A stretch of 64,000 nucleotides of DNA from DATLRC01 sp035534895. GTDB lineage: Bacteria > Patescibacteriota > Saccharimonadia > Saccharimonadales > UBA4665. Location: the NCBI GenBank assembly GCA_035534895.1, contig DATLRC010000003.1, positions 13,754-77,753 of the forward strand, read 5' to 3'. The position numbers and the translations under genes are program-made. Positions 41,555 to 50,895 of this stretch are shown in pieces; position 1 is the first letter of the stretch; each line of letters opens with the position of its first letter. A model generated the notes under the pieces. That model worked only from the letters and a program-made list of their open reading frames with translations, made no database searches and was not told the origin of the DNA.

Positions 41555-42841
41555 TTGAATGGGGCAACACATAAAAACTACGAATTTTGGCAAAACTTCA
41601 TGACACGTATGCTATCAGAATTACTGGGAGCGAACGAACCGCATTTTCGCTTGAGTCTCCAACAGCTGGAAGCGGCAAATGGCCACCCGAGTGCCGATAT
41701 CCGCTTAACTAACGAAATCCGTCAAGCCGTTAAACCAAAATTCTTAAGTCTTGGTCTCGATCCAAATGACACCACAGCTAGTGAACTGTACGCTGCACTC
41801 ATGGAACGGGTAAAATCAGATGCTAACAGGTTGGATAAAGCTTTGCGGACACGGGCAGCTACTTTTGTTTCAGCCGAGGGGAACGTTGTGGCCGGTATCG
41901 TCCACGCTATTGAAGAACTAAGTATTCCTAAAAGTTGTTTTGGCCTTAAAACGGCCTGCCTCAAAAACTTACTAAAAAAACACCCCCCCAAAAAGGCAAT
42001 GAAACGGCTAGGTTATAGGTCAATGGAATCGATGCTTAAACATGAACCGATAGCTTGTGTTCTAGCGGCTGCTTGGTTGATTGAAAGCGATAGCTGGCGC
42101 CGGGCACTGAGCGATCAGTACAAGAAATTGGCTGCTGTCGATTTTGAAACCAGAAAAATCAGTCTTATAATGCCCGAGTCAAAACGTTGGGCAGAGCTTA
42201 GTAAATCAATTGTTGCCAGAAAACACCATAACGTACTGGCTTTTAAGGAACTGGGGGCGATTGTCCTATTGCCCCTGCCGGCCGATCACCCTCCGGGGGC
42301 CTCAATGGCTACTCTGGTTCTTTGTTTAGTGGCCCTTAATGAAATTAGAGCCTCTAGTCTCTTTCTAAAACTTTGTCAGGTTCGGGCAGACTTTGGACAT
42401 CAGGTGCAAGCCATCGCCCTAGGTGAGCCCAGTCTGAAGACTAAGTTTTTGGGCCGTCCACTCCCTTGGCAACTGATCCAAAACTACTACGGCCGCTTTA
42501 TCCATTTATTCCGCGAAGAACTGTTTGAACCACATATCCAAGCCGAAGATTTCTCTTGGTCTAGTATCGAGGATGCTCTAAGCAGTATCGAACCAAGTCT
42601 CGAATTTTGGCGTCACAGCGGACACTTAAGCTGGCTGCACCAACACCAGCCAGTATCACTCAATATTGTTGACGCAGTCCTCAGCTACTGCAATAAATTA
42701 CCTTTTGAGCAACGCCTAGTTCATTTTTGCCGAGAATCTCTTTGGCATGAGTTGATGCTGGGCTACTTAAGGCATGATATGGTCGAACAGATCGTTGAAC
42801 ACGAGCTGCAACCAGAATTGGCCCAGGAAGCATTGGTCTAA
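41555..42841 (+). CDS. Hypothetical protein (about 428 aa)
   Basis: I do not recognise this large soluble helical protein. It has no signal peptide or clear motif. Segments such as LKNLLKKHPPKKAMKRLGYRS and several WH-rich helices are visible. Start is TTG 41555 or ATG 41600, 15 codons later; neither has a clear ribosome site. It is followed after 4 nt by the LOG-like gene, then uvrB. Confidence 0.72.
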   Translation: MNGATHKNYEFWQNFMTRMLSELLGANEPHFRLSLQQLEAANGHPSADIRLTNEIRQAVKPKFLSLGLDPNDTTASELYAALMERVKSDANRLDKALRTRAATFVSAEGNVVAGIVHAIEELSIPKSCFGLKTACLKNLLKKHPPKKAMKRLGYRSMESMLKHEPIACVLAAAWLIESDSWRRALSDQYKKLAAVDFETRKISLIMPESKRWAELSKSIVARKHHNVLAFKELGAIVLLPLPADHPPGASMATLVLCLVALNEIRASSLFLKLCQVRADFGHQVQAIALGEPSLKTKFLGRPLPWQLIQNYYGRFIHLFREELFEPHIQAEDFSWSSIEDALSSIEPSLEFWRHSGHLSWLHQHQPVSLNIVDAVLSYCNKLPFEQRLVHFCRESLWHELMLGYLRHDMVEQIVEHELQPELAQEALV

Positions 42842-42845
42842 ATAG

Positions 42846-43430
42846 ATGGTCAAAGATGGTGGGAAATATCAGATTTGTGTCTCAGGAGCGGCTCATGGCG
42901 ATAGCGTTGAAGAAGGCAAGACCCTGGCCCAATCTATCGGTCGGGCTATTGCCGCCGCCGGCCACAGTTTGCTAACCGGAGCTACAGTCGGTCTGCCCAA
43001 CTACGCTGCCGAAGCCTATAAAAAGGCTGGCGGGAGGATGAGTCTAGGCATTAGTCCGGCAGCCTCAAAAATTGAACATGTCTTTAAGTACCGTTTACCA
43101 ACTGAGGCTTATGACGTTATTCTGTATAGCGGTCTGCATTATGTTGGCCGAGATACTCTTCTGATATCGAGTAGCGATGCCGTTATTAGTATTGGTGGTC
43201 GTCTGGGAACACTGCACGAATTCACTATAGCTATGGAGTGTGAAAAACCAATCGGTTTCCTCCAAGGCGCCGGTGGGATCAGTCAAGAGATCCAGCACAT
43301 TCTAGCTATTGCTCATCCTCTTAGGCAACACACCAAGATAATTTTTGGTGAGTCTGCCGAGATACTAATTCAAGAGTTGAGCGCCTATCTCGATCAAGAT
43401 AATTCTAAGTACAAAGGTCTTTATCACTAA
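42846..43430 (+). CDS. LOG/SLOG-family Rossmann protein
   Basis: The 194-residue protein has a Rossmann core (ICVSGAAHGDSVEEGKTLAQSIGRAIAAAGHSLLTGAT) and GGRLGTLHEFTIA, a variant of the PGGxGTxxE motif of LOG proteins. Relatives release bases from nucleotides (cytokinin-activating phosphoribohydrolases) or sense nucleotides. GGRLGT replaces the usual PGGxGT, so activity is uncertain. Confidence 0.82.
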   Translation: MVKDGGKYQICVSGAAHGDSVEEGKTLAQSIGRAIAAAGHSLLTGATVGLPNYAAEAYKKAGGRMSLGISPAASKIEHVFKYRLPTEAYDVILYSGLHYVGRDTLLISSSDAVISIGGRLGTLHEFTIAMECEKPIGFLQGAGGISQEIQHILAIAHPLRQHTKIIFGESAEILIQELSAYLDQDNSKYKGLYH

Positions 43431-43441
43431 GCGACAGTTGC

Positions 43442-43447
43442 TACAAT
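43442..43447 (+). promoter_or_regulatory. -10 box TACAAT, leaderless GTG start of uvrB
   Basis: TACAAT ends 6 nt before GTG 43454, showing that leaderless starts here are not limited to ATG. Confidence 0.5.
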
Positions 43448-43453
43448 AAGTCG

Positions 43454-45418
43454 GTGACAAAGTTTCTTCTTAAAGCCGATTTTCAACCAACAGGTGACCA
43501 GCCAGCTGCCATTGCTCAACTAAGCGAAGGCTTAAAGCAGGGCCTTGATCAACAGACATTGCTCGGAGTGACCGGTAGCGGTAAAACCTATACCATGGCT
43601 CAGGTTATCCAAAATCACCAAAAACCAACGCTAGTACTAAGCCACAATAAAACGCTAGCCGCTCAGCTATATACTGAATTTAAAAACTTTTTCCCGAATA
43701 ATGCTGTTCACTACTTCGTCAGCTACTTTGACTATTATCAGCCGGAGGCCTATATCCCGCGTAGTGACACCTATATTGAAAAAGATAGTCAGATCAATGA
43801 AGAGATAGACCGCCTGCGACATGCTGCTACCGATGCTTTACTAAGCCGCAGTGACGTCATAATTGTTGCCAGTGTTTCTTGCATTTACGGCATTGGTTCG
43901 GTAGAAGACTATAGCGGCCTATCAATAACAGTTACTAGTGGCCAGCCTAAAGTTCGTGACAAGTTTCTGCGCCGACTGACGGACATCCAATATCAGCGTA
44001 ATGATATAGATTTCCATCGTTCTACATTCCGGGTTCGTGGTGATGTAGTCGACATTTTCCCGGCCGGCGAGGAAAGTGCTTACCGGATAGAGTTTTTGGG
44101 TGATGAAGTCGAACGAATTACTCAAATCGATCCATTAACCGGTGAAATATTAAAGACAGTCGATAAATTAAGAATTTTTCCGGGCAGTCACTATGTCACG
44201 CCCTACGATAAACTAAAGGTTGCTCTCGGACAAATCGAAGCCGAACTGGTCCAACGACTTAGCCAATTCAAGAAGCAAGACAAACTGCTTGAAGCCCAAC
44301 GTCTTGAACAGAGAACTCGCTTTGACCTGGAACTGCTCGAAGAAACCGGCTTTGTTAAGGGTATCGAAAACTATTCGCGATATTTAACTAACCGCCAACC
44401 GGGTGAGCAACCAGCCACTCTTCTTGACTACTTCCCAGACGATTTTTTAATGTTCGTCGATGAGTCGCATATGACAATCCCCCAGGTCAGAGGTATGTAT
44501 AACGGTGATCGAGCCCGGAAGGAAGTCTTAGTCGACTATGGCTTCCGTCTACCAAGTGCCTTAGATAATCGTCCGCTGACTTTTAGTGAATTTGAGCGAC
44601 ATATTAATCAGCTGATCTATGTCAGCGCTACGCCGGCTGAATACGAGCTTAGTCGAAGCCCAAAGCCAGCTCAACAGATTATCCGACCAACAGGCCTGCT
44701 TGATCCTTTGATCACCGTTCGTCCAATTGATGGCCAAATCGATGATTTAATTAGCGAGATTCAAGCTACTGTTGCCAAACATCAACGGGTGCTAGTGACG
44801 ACACTTACCAAACGGATGGCCGAAGATCTGGCTGAATATCTAGCTCAATCAAATATCAAAGTGGCGTACTTACACAGTGATATCGATACTTTGGATCGGA
44901 CTGACATTTTAAGAGATCTACGGCTTGGTGTTTACGATGTACTGGTCGGCATCAACCTCTTAAGAGAAGGACTTGATCTACCAGAGGTTTCGTTTGTGGC
45001 CATCCTGGATGCCGATAAAGAAGGTTTTTTGCGCAGCGAGCAGGCCCTGACTCAAACCATCGGCCGGGCAGCTCGTCACCAGGAAGGGCACGTTGTTATG
45101 TATGCTGATAGAATAACCGGCAGTATGAGCCGGACGATAGCCAGCGCCAACAGCCGCCGTCAAATACAAGCCGCTTATAATAAGAAACATTCTCTTACAC
45201 CAAAAGGGATCAGCCATGCAGTTGACAAAGGTATGCGACCCGATCTGCCTGAGCAGGCCAAAAGAGCCAAACTGGAGCTCAATAAAATTCCTAAGGACGA
45301 GTATAAATCGCTTGTCAAGGATTTAACTTCCCAAATGGAACTCGCCTCAGCCAACTTACAGTTTGAAACGGCCGCCGAGCTACGCGACATAATCGCCGAT
45401 ATCAATGCTAAACTTTAA
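43454..45418 (+). CDS. uvrB: Excinuclease ABC subunit B
   Basis: The 654-residue repair helicase has Walker A GVTGSGKT (near 38), the beta-hairpin YFDYYQPEAYIPRSDTYIEK, DESH (near 337), helicase motifs to QTIGRAAR, and the C-terminal UVR domain (LVKDLTSQMELASANLQFETAAELRD) that contacts UvrC. Start is GTG 43454. It overlaps the convergent hydrolase gene by 11 nt. Confidence 0.97.
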   Translation: MTKFLLKADFQPTGDQPAAIAQLSEGLKQGLDQQTLLGVTGSGKTYTMAQVIQNHQKPTLVLSHNKTLAAQLYTEFKNFFPNNAVHYFVSYFDYYQPEAYIPRSDTYIEKDSQINEEIDRLRHAATDALLSRSDVIIVASVSCIYGIGSVEDYSGLSITVTSGQPKVRDKFLRRLTDIQYQRNDIDFHRSTFRVRGDVVDIFPAGEESAYRIEFLGDEVERITQIDPLTGEILKTVDKLRIFPGSHYVTPYDKLKVALGQIEAELVQRLSQFKKQDKLLEAQRLEQRTRFDLELLEETGFVKGIENYSRYLTNRQPGEQPATLLDYFPDDFLMFVDESHMTIPQVRGMYNGDRARKEVLVDYGFRLPSALDNRPLTFSEFERHINQLIYVSATPAEYELSRSPKPAQQIIRPTGLLDPLITVRPIDGQIDDLISEIQATVAKHQRVLVTTLTKRMAEDLAEYLAQSNIKVAYLHSDIDTLDRTDILRDLRLGVYDVLVGINLLREGLDLPEVSFVAILDADKEGFLRSEQALTQTIGRAARHQEGHVVMYADRITGSMSRTIASANSRRQIQAAYNKKHSLTPKGISHAVDKGMRPDLPEQAKRAKLELNKIPKDEYKSLVKDLTSQMELASANLQFETAAELRDIIADINAKL

Positions 45419-46439
45419 GACCACTAAAAAGAAGTCGATGGGTGATCTGACTTAAACGATGGGCCACCTCAAGCGGTTTAGTCTGGGGGGCAATATGCCC
45501 AGCGTCAAGAATCACTTCATAGTGATCGACCAACTGAGATGCTCCTTCAATTGACAACTTGGGCGGCAACAACTTATCTTTTTCGAGGCATAGCATACCT
45601 AGTTTTACTCCCAGAATGCGCAGGGCAGTCATTTGTGGCCGAACATCAGCCACCATGCAGCTAATCATTTCACCGACTGTCCTAAGCGGATTACGACCGT
45701 AATAGCGAATAGCCCGACAAGCGATATCTAAACTACTATAATCTTCGCCAAACTGAGCCTGCATAATTGCTGGCAGCAACTCATCTTTAATAGCTGGCAG
45801 ATAACGCCTAGCAAAGCGGCCTGGACTAGGCTCCTCTAAACCAACACCAGCAATTGAATTAATTAAAGCCACATTTTGGGGGTGAGCCAAGGCATAACGA
45901 CTAGCAGCAATAAAACCCATAGAATGAGCATCGAGGACCACCTTATCCAGGCTGATATCGGAATGGTTTGGTAAATCCTCAAGTTGCTTATTCTGAGGTA
46001 GGTCGTCAATAATAGCACCAATGGTATCAACATGTAATTTTTGTGCGTCAAGTAGTCCGCTTAAATGGCTCTCTAGAGAACTGCTGACTCGGGCTGGCTG
46101 ATAACTTGCTGCAGCGCTGGACTCCTCAGATGAGAAGGCATTTCGCATTCGTTTTGATGTCCATTTAGATCCGCCGAAACCAGGTACTATAAGGTGTAAA
46201 TTAGGACTTTTAAGATCAGTGGCGACGCTGATTGTATATTTGACCGGCTCCTTTGCGCCGGGCACTTGAACCTCTCCATGAGCTAAGTAAAAGGGTACCA
46301 GGTGATCATTTGTTGGGTCAATACGTTCACCGGAAAGCGAGAAAACCTCGGCTAACTGTGGTTCAGAAAAGGCTTCGGCGACAGTGTCCAGAGCTAATTG
46401 ACGCTGGCCAAAATGTGCGACATTTGTTTCTGCTGTCAT
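45408..46439 (-). CDS. Alpha/beta hydrolase
   Basis: The 343-residue cytoplasmic protein has an oxyanion strand HLIVPGFGGSKW (near 81-92), the nucleophile elbow DAHSMGF (near 170-176), and an acid/His pair near the end (LEKDKLLPP; ILDAGHIAPQ). It has a large inserted helical cap. Substrate unknown. A TTAATA box lies 7 nt before ATG 46439. Confidence 0.82.
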   Translation of the reverse strand: MTAETNVAHFGQRQLALDTVAEAFSEPQLAEVFSLSGERIDPTNDHLVPFYLAHGEVQVPGAKEPVKYTISVATDLKSPNLHLIVPGFGGSKWTSKRMRNAFSSEESSAAASYQPARVSSSLESHLSGLLDAQKLHVDTIGAIIDDLPQNKQLEDLPNHSDISLDKVVLDAHSMGFIAASRYALAHPQNVALINSIAGVGLEEPSPGRFARRYLPAIKDELLPAIMQAQFGEDYSSLDIACRAIRYYGRNPLRTVGEMISCMVADVRPQMTALRILGVKLGMLCLEKDKLLPPKLSIEGASQLVDHYEVILDAGHIAPQTKPLEVAHRLSQITHRLLFSGLKV

Positions 46440-46518
46440 ACTTTTCTATTAAGGCTACTCTGGTCCTAATAGTAGTCGCAATGCTTATGGTTTGTAAAGA
46501 GTGATTAGTAAAAATCTT

Positions 46519-46544
46519 AAAATGGCTCTAGTAATAGCCATTTT
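46519..46544 (-). terminator. Hairpin at the end of the lytic transglycosylase gene
   Basis: AAAATGGCT and AGCCATTTT form a perfect 9-bp stem with an 8-nt loop, overlapping the stop codon. On the minus strand a T-rich stretch (AAGATTTTTAC) follows, so it can act as an intrinsic terminator. Confidence 0.5.
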
Positions 46545-47145
46545 GCTCATCGAATTGCCAAGCTGAACAGGCATTATGGTAGCGCTGATCAATGTACGCT
46601 AAACCCCACTCTATTTGAGTCAGTGGATTAGTTGCCCAATTTGAGCCAGCATCAACCATCTTTTCGGGCGGTTCTGCTTGGGGTATACCATAGGCACCTG
46701 ATTCCGGATTAACACTTGTTGTGTCAAAATGGGACTCCCTAGACCACAAATCATCCAAACAACCCACCTGAGTCTGGTTAAACCAACTCTCGTTCTTTGC
46801 CGCCACATATGCCAAACGAACATTTTGAGTCTCGGATTTTGTTTGAATGTTGAGCTTCCAGTTATTGGTGCCAAACCAATCACTGTCCAGTGGCCGGTTC
46901 TTGGGTAGCATCCAGCTAAGTTCGTTAAGCGGCAAACGAATGTAACTACGACTAGTTTCGGACATAAGACCAGACTGCCGAGATATAACTTTGGGCGGAG
47001 CTTGAATTACTGCTGGTCGCCTAGGAAGACGATTGTCGGGGGTGTGGCCCACTGTCGAGTAAAGACTGAGCGCCAAACCACCGATGCATAAGGCTGTACC
47101 GTGCAAGCAAAGCCTTCTAGCTGGTGATAATTCAGTACTTACAAT
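46528..47145 (-). CDS. Secreted SLT-like lytic transglycosylase, apparent ATT start
   Basis: The C-terminal domain has the lysozyme-like/SLT pattern common in actinobacteria: WSRESHFDTTSVNPESGAYGIPQA with the catalytic Glu, then NPLTQIEWGLAYI. It cleaves peptidoglycan outside the cell. No ATG, GTG or TTG gives a complete signal peptide: TTG 47106 would remove the basic part. Going upstream, VSTELSPARRLCLHGTALC provides an Arg-Arg n-region, and the codon at 47145 is ATT, set 6 nt after a strong GAGGAG (47153-47158). An in-frame stop lies 5 codons above. I therefore annotate ATT as the start (205 codons). Confidence 0.75.
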   Translation of the reverse strand: MVSTELSPARRLCLHGTALCIGGLALSLYSTVGHTPDNRLPRRPAVIQAPPKVISRQSGLMSETSRSYIRLPLNELSWMLPKNRPLDSDWFGTNNWKLNIQTKSETQNVRLAYVAAKNESWFNQTQVGCLDDLWSRESHFDTTSVNPESGAYGIPQAEPPEKMVDAGSNWATNPLTQIEWGLAYIDQRYHNACSAWQFDEQNGYY

Positions 47146-47263
47146 AGGCTTCTCCTCTAGCTACTTTTTTTATGAGAGTCTATAAATTTTAACATTTTTT
47201 AAATTTATGTCGGTCAAGGAGCTCGTCGACAACAACCAGAGAGTGCTATACTTAAACCCATAA

Positions 47264-47557
47264 ATGGCAGATCTTTCTAGTGATGATGTATTAAAATTGG
47301 CCCAACTGGCTCGTCTTGATCTCAGTCAATCCGAGGTATTGGAGTATGGCCGAGAGCTGAGTCAGATTTTAGACTATGTCGAGCAGCTTCAAACAGTCGA
47401 TGTAACCGGTCTCAAGCCGACTAACCAGGTGACTGGATTAACTAATGTAACTCGGGAAGACGAAGTGTTTGACTATGGCTATAAAGCAGCTGATCTATTG
47501 TTTAATGTACCCTCTGTCGAAGCCAATCAGTTAAGGGTCAAAAGGATGATTGGCTGA
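47264..47557 (+). CDS. gatC: Asp/Glu-tRNA amidotransferase subunit C
   Basis: The 97-residue subunit shows the GatC pattern (DDVLKLAQLARLDLS; ILDYVEQLQTVDVTGLKP; FNVPSVE). It stabilises GatA. TATACT (47247-47252) lies 11 nt before ATG. TGATG joins it to gatA. Confidence 0.94.
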   Translation: MADLSSDDVLKLAQLARLDLSQSEVLEYGRELSQILDYVEQLQTVDVTGLKPTNQVTGLTNVTREDEVFDYGYKAADLLFNVPSVEANQLRVKRMIG

Positions 47558-48981
47558 TGAATAGTCAGTGGTTAGCGATTGACGAGATAGCCAATAAGGT
47601 TCAAGTGGGCCAGTTAAGTGCTGTTGAGCTAGTAGAGCGATCTTTAAAGATGATTGATCTTAATCGGCACTACGATGCCATAATCTCTGTCACTGCCGAA
47701 CGGGCCAGACAAAGAGCTACCGAAATTGACAACGCCGTTAAAGCTGGAAAAAAAGTTGGCAGTCTAGCTGGGGTTCCATTTATTGCCAAAGATAATTTTC
47801 TGGTTTTTGGAGCCGAAACGACTGCTGCCAGCAATATTTTACGCGGTTTTAAGCCTCCTTATCAGTCAACTGCCATTAATCGTCTGGAAGCAGCTGGGGC
47901 TATTTGTGTCGCTAAGTCGAATCTTGATGCTTTTGCCCATGGAGCATCGACCGAAAATAGTGACTTCTTTGTCACCAAAAATCCTCATGACAAAACACGA
48001 GTCGCCGGTGGTTCATCTGGTGGTTCTGCGGCAGCCGTGGCTCTAGATATGGTGCCCTTTGCCTTGGGTACCGACACTGGGGGATCAATCCGCCAGCCAG
48101 CCAGTTTCAGCGGTTGTGTTGGCTATAAACCGACCTATGGTTTGGTGTCACGTAGCGGGGTAGTGGCCATGGCTAGTAGCACAGATGTTATCGGGCCATT
48201 AACTCATAGCGTTGCCGATGCAGCCCTGGTCCTTGATTGCATAGCCGGCAAGGACAAACTCGATAGTACGACAATTGAACGCCAAGACAGCTACCTTGAT
48301 CTAGATGTTGACTTGAAGGGCAAAAAGATCGGTCTTATTAGCCAGTATATGGCCCCAGGTTTGCAACCGGAGGTTAAAACAGTTATTGAAACTGCTGCCC
48401 GAAAATTGAAACATGCCGGGGCTACTATTAAGGAAATCAGCTTACCCAGTCTGCCACTGGCTCTAGCCGTTTATTACATTATTTGTCCAGCCGAAGTTAG
48501 TAGTAATCTGGCTCGATACGATGGTCAGCGATATGGCTTTAACGTTCCAGGCGCCACCGACTTAGGGGCAAGTTATACAAAAGCTCGTGGCCAAGGCTTC
48601 GGCAGAGAAGCTAAACGGCGGATCATGATTGGTACCTATGTTTTGAGCAGCGGCTACTATGACGCTTACTACAAGAAAGCCCAGACCGTACGCAGCAAAT
48701 TAATTAATGAGTTTGAAACAGCTTTTAAAAAAGTTGATTTCCTAATTGGTCCCGTAGCCCCGACGATGGCTTTTAAAATAGGCCAGAACATAAATAATCC
48801 ACTAAGCATGTATCTGAGCGATGTGATGACCGTTGCCGCCAATCTTGTCGGTCTGCCGGCGATTAGCCTGCCAGCAGGCAAGAGCGGTCATTTACCGGTA
48901 GGCTTGCAACTGATGTCCAATCAACGCCACGACCGAGAGTTACTTGGCTTGGCTCTTGGTTGCGAAGGAGTACTCAAATGA
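47557..48981 (+). CDS. gatA: Asp/Glu-tRNA amidotransferase subunit A
   Basis: The 474-residue amidase has the Ser-cisSer-Lys triad: Lys in FIAKDN (near 78), GGSSGGSAAAVA (near 148) and GTDTGGSIRQPAS (near 170). It makes ammonia from glutamine for conversion of Glu-tRNAGln or Asp-tRNAAsn. Its stop overlaps the next start as ATGA. Confidence 0.96.
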   Translation: MNSQWLAIDEIANKVQVGQLSAVELVERSLKMIDLNRHYDAIISVTAERARQRATEIDNAVKAGKKVGSLAGVPFIAKDNFLVFGAETTAASNILRGFKPPYQSTAINRLEAAGAICVAKSNLDAFAHGASTENSDFFVTKNPHDKTRVAGGSSGGSAAAVALDMVPFALGTDTGGSIRQPASFSGCVGYKPTYGLVSRSGVVAMASSTDVIGPLTHSVADAALVLDCIAGKDKLDSTTIERQDSYLDLDVDLKGKKIGLISQYMAPGLQPEVKTVIETAARKLKHAGATIKEISLPSLPLALAVYYIICPAEVSSNLARYDGQRYGFNVPGATDLGASYTKARGQGFGREAKRRIMIGTYVLSSGYYDAYYKKAQTVRSKLINEFETAFKKVDFLIGPVAPTMAFKIGQNINNPLSMYLSDVMTVAANLVGLPAISLPAGKSGHLPVGLQLMSNQRHDRELLGLALGCEGVLK

Positions 48982-49427
48982 TCAACCGGGTTAGTCATTT
49001 CATCAATCACTACCAAGGTCCAATAATTTTCGTTTTCATTGGCCTCGGGGTTTTAGCTATAATCGGTTTCTTTTTGTTCTATCGCCGCCCGAGACGCTTG
49101 AATCAAATTAGCTTCACAAAGCGTTGGCATGAACTACAAACTCTTTGTGCCAAGAAAGCTACATGGCCCTTGGCAATTATTGAAGCTGACAAATTACTTG
49201 ATGAAGCCCTGAAGAAGAGACGTTTTAAGGGTAAAACAACTGGTGAGCGACTGGTTGCTGCTCAACATACTTTAAGCTTTAATGAAATGGTTTGGTTCGG
49301 CCACAAGCTTCGCAACAAACTAGTTCATGGAGAATATAGTCCAGCCGGGAAAAGAGAAGTCAAGCAAGCCTTGCTCGGTTTTTTGCAGGCCTTAAAGGAT
49401 CTAGGAGCCATAAAAAGTGGCAAATAA
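48978..49427 (+). CDS. Membrane-anchored HEPN-like protein inside gatCAB
   Basis: The 149-residue protein has one membrane helix (about 14-34), an Arg-rich stop-transfer and a helical cytoplasmic domain. The domain ends with LRNKLVHGEY (111-120), where Arg112 and His117 fit the Rx4H ribonuclease motif of HEPN proteins and Tyr120 lies close by. It overlaps gatA by 4 nt and gatB by 11 nt, so it is translated with the amidotransferase. RNase activity is inference; a scaffold tethering GatCAB or tRNA to the membrane is an alternative. Confidence 0.78.
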   Translation: MINRVSHFINHYQGPIIFVFIGLGVLAIIGFFLFYRRPRRLNQISFTKRWHELQTLCAKKATWPLAIIEADKLLDEALKKRRFKGKTTGERLVAAQHTLSFNEMVWFGHKLRNKLVHGEYSPAGKREVKQALLGFLQALKDLGAIKSGK

Positions 49428-50895
49428 ACTTAAGCCTGACCAAAAATATCGACCAACTATTGGTATTGAATGTCATGTCCAGTTGAAGACCAAGACCAAA
49501 CTATTTTCTGGCGCCGACAATGATGCTCGCCAAGCACCGCCGAACAGCCTCATTAACCACATAGACTTTGGTTTGCCGGGAGCCTTACCAGTCCTCAATG
49601 CCGAGGCATTAAGCTTAGCCACGAAGGCTGCTTTTGCACTTGGTAGTCGCCCCCAAAAATTTAGTAAATTTGACCGGAAACACTATTTCTACCCTGATTT
49701 GCCAATGGGTTATCAAATTACCCAGTACGATCAGCCAATAATTCTCGGTGGTCAAGTCAAGATCCTGGTCAATGGGAAATCTAAAACGGTCGGCATTACC
49801 AGAGCACACCTGGAGGCTGATGCTGGCAAAAGTACTCACCCCGTCGGTAAAGACTATAGCCTGGTTGACTTAAATCGGGCTGGCACGCCACTACTTGAGA
49901 TTGTCAGTCAACCGGACATGCACTCCTCAGCCGAGGCCAAGGCTTTTGCTCGCGAGCTTTACTTGCTAATGAAGTATGCCTCAGTTTCCGATGCCAATCT
50001 GTTCTATGGCAATATGCGTTTTGATGTCAATGTTAGCCTTAGTCTGACAAATAAGCTAGGCACGCGCACCGAAACCAAAAACCTGAACAGTTTCCGGGCA
50101 GTCGAAAAAGCGGTCGACTATGAGATCAAACGCCAAACCAAACAGCTTCAAGATGGTAAAACTGTAGTCCAAGAAACACGTGGCTGGGACGAATCGAAAC
50201 AAAAGACCTTATCTTTGCGCACTAAAGAAAATGCCGATGATTACCGCTATATGCCGGATCCTGACCTACCGCCGATTGTCCTTGAAAACAAATTCATCAA
50301 CCAAATTGAGGCCGAAATGCCTCTTTTGCCAAATGACTGGCGGAAACGTCTTAAAAGTCTTGATCTGAGCCAAGCCCATATTGAAACATTACTCGAAGCT
50401 GAAGTAGAGGATGAAACAGTTAGTTATTTACCGTTAATCGAGATCAGTATTCAAAAAATCAACCAGGCCAAAGCTTTAGCAAACTGGTTTGTGAACCTTG
50501 AAATTCCGCTTCGGCGCCAGTCAAAGATTAATCGGGACCTAAAAGACGCAGAACGAGTCGAACTCTACGGTGCAGTTTTCTTGCTTATGGAGCAAGGCCA
50601 GCTTAACTCTAACAGTGCTAAAAACTTGCTGAGACAACTACTTGCTAGCCCCAGTCTGCCGGATAACATAATCGAATATGCATCAGCTAAAGGGCTAATC
50701 CAAATTGTCGACCAGAAAGAAATCGCGGCTATAGTTAGTCGTGTTCTAGCTGAAAATATCCAAGCCGCAGCCGATGTCCGAAGCGGGCAACTGAAAGCAA
50801 TTGGATTTTTAGTTGGTCAGGTTATGCAGCAGTCTCAGGGTCGGGCTAATCCAAACCTTGCCCAAGAGCTGATTAAAAAGCAACTAGGAGTCTAA
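49417..50895 (+). CDS. gatB: Asp/Glu-tRNA amidotransferase subunit B
   Basis: The 492-residue subunit has GIECHVQLKTKTKLFSG, the zinc-region start, RAHLEADAGKSTH, and DYRYMPDPDLPP. It ends in a YqeY-type helical domain that grips the tRNA. It phosphorylates the misacylated tRNA and performs amidation. Start is GTG 49417, 11 nt inside the previous gene. Confidence 0.96.
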   Translation: MANKLKPDQKYRPTIGIECHVQLKTKTKLFSGADNDARQAPPNSLINHIDFGLPGALPVLNAEALSLATKAAFALGSRPQKFSKFDRKHYFYPDLPMGYQITQYDQPIILGGQVKILVNGKSKTVGITRAHLEADAGKSTHPVGKDYSLVDLNRAGTPLLEIVSQPDMHSSAEAKAFARELYLLMKYASVSDANLFYGNMRFDVNVSLSLTNKLGTRTETKNLNSFRAVEKAVDYEIKRQTKQLQDGKTVVQETRGWDESKQKTLSLRTKENADDYRYMPDPDLPPIVLENKFINQIEAEMPLLPNDWRKRLKSLDLSQAHIETLLEAEVEDETVSYLPLIEISIQKINQAKALANWFVNLEIPLRRQSKINRDLKDAERVELYGAVFLLMEQGQLNSNSAKNLLRQLLASPSLPDNIIEYASAKGLIQIVDQKEIAAIVSRVLAENIQAAADVRSGQLKAIGFLVGQVMQQSQGRANPNLAQELIKKQLGV

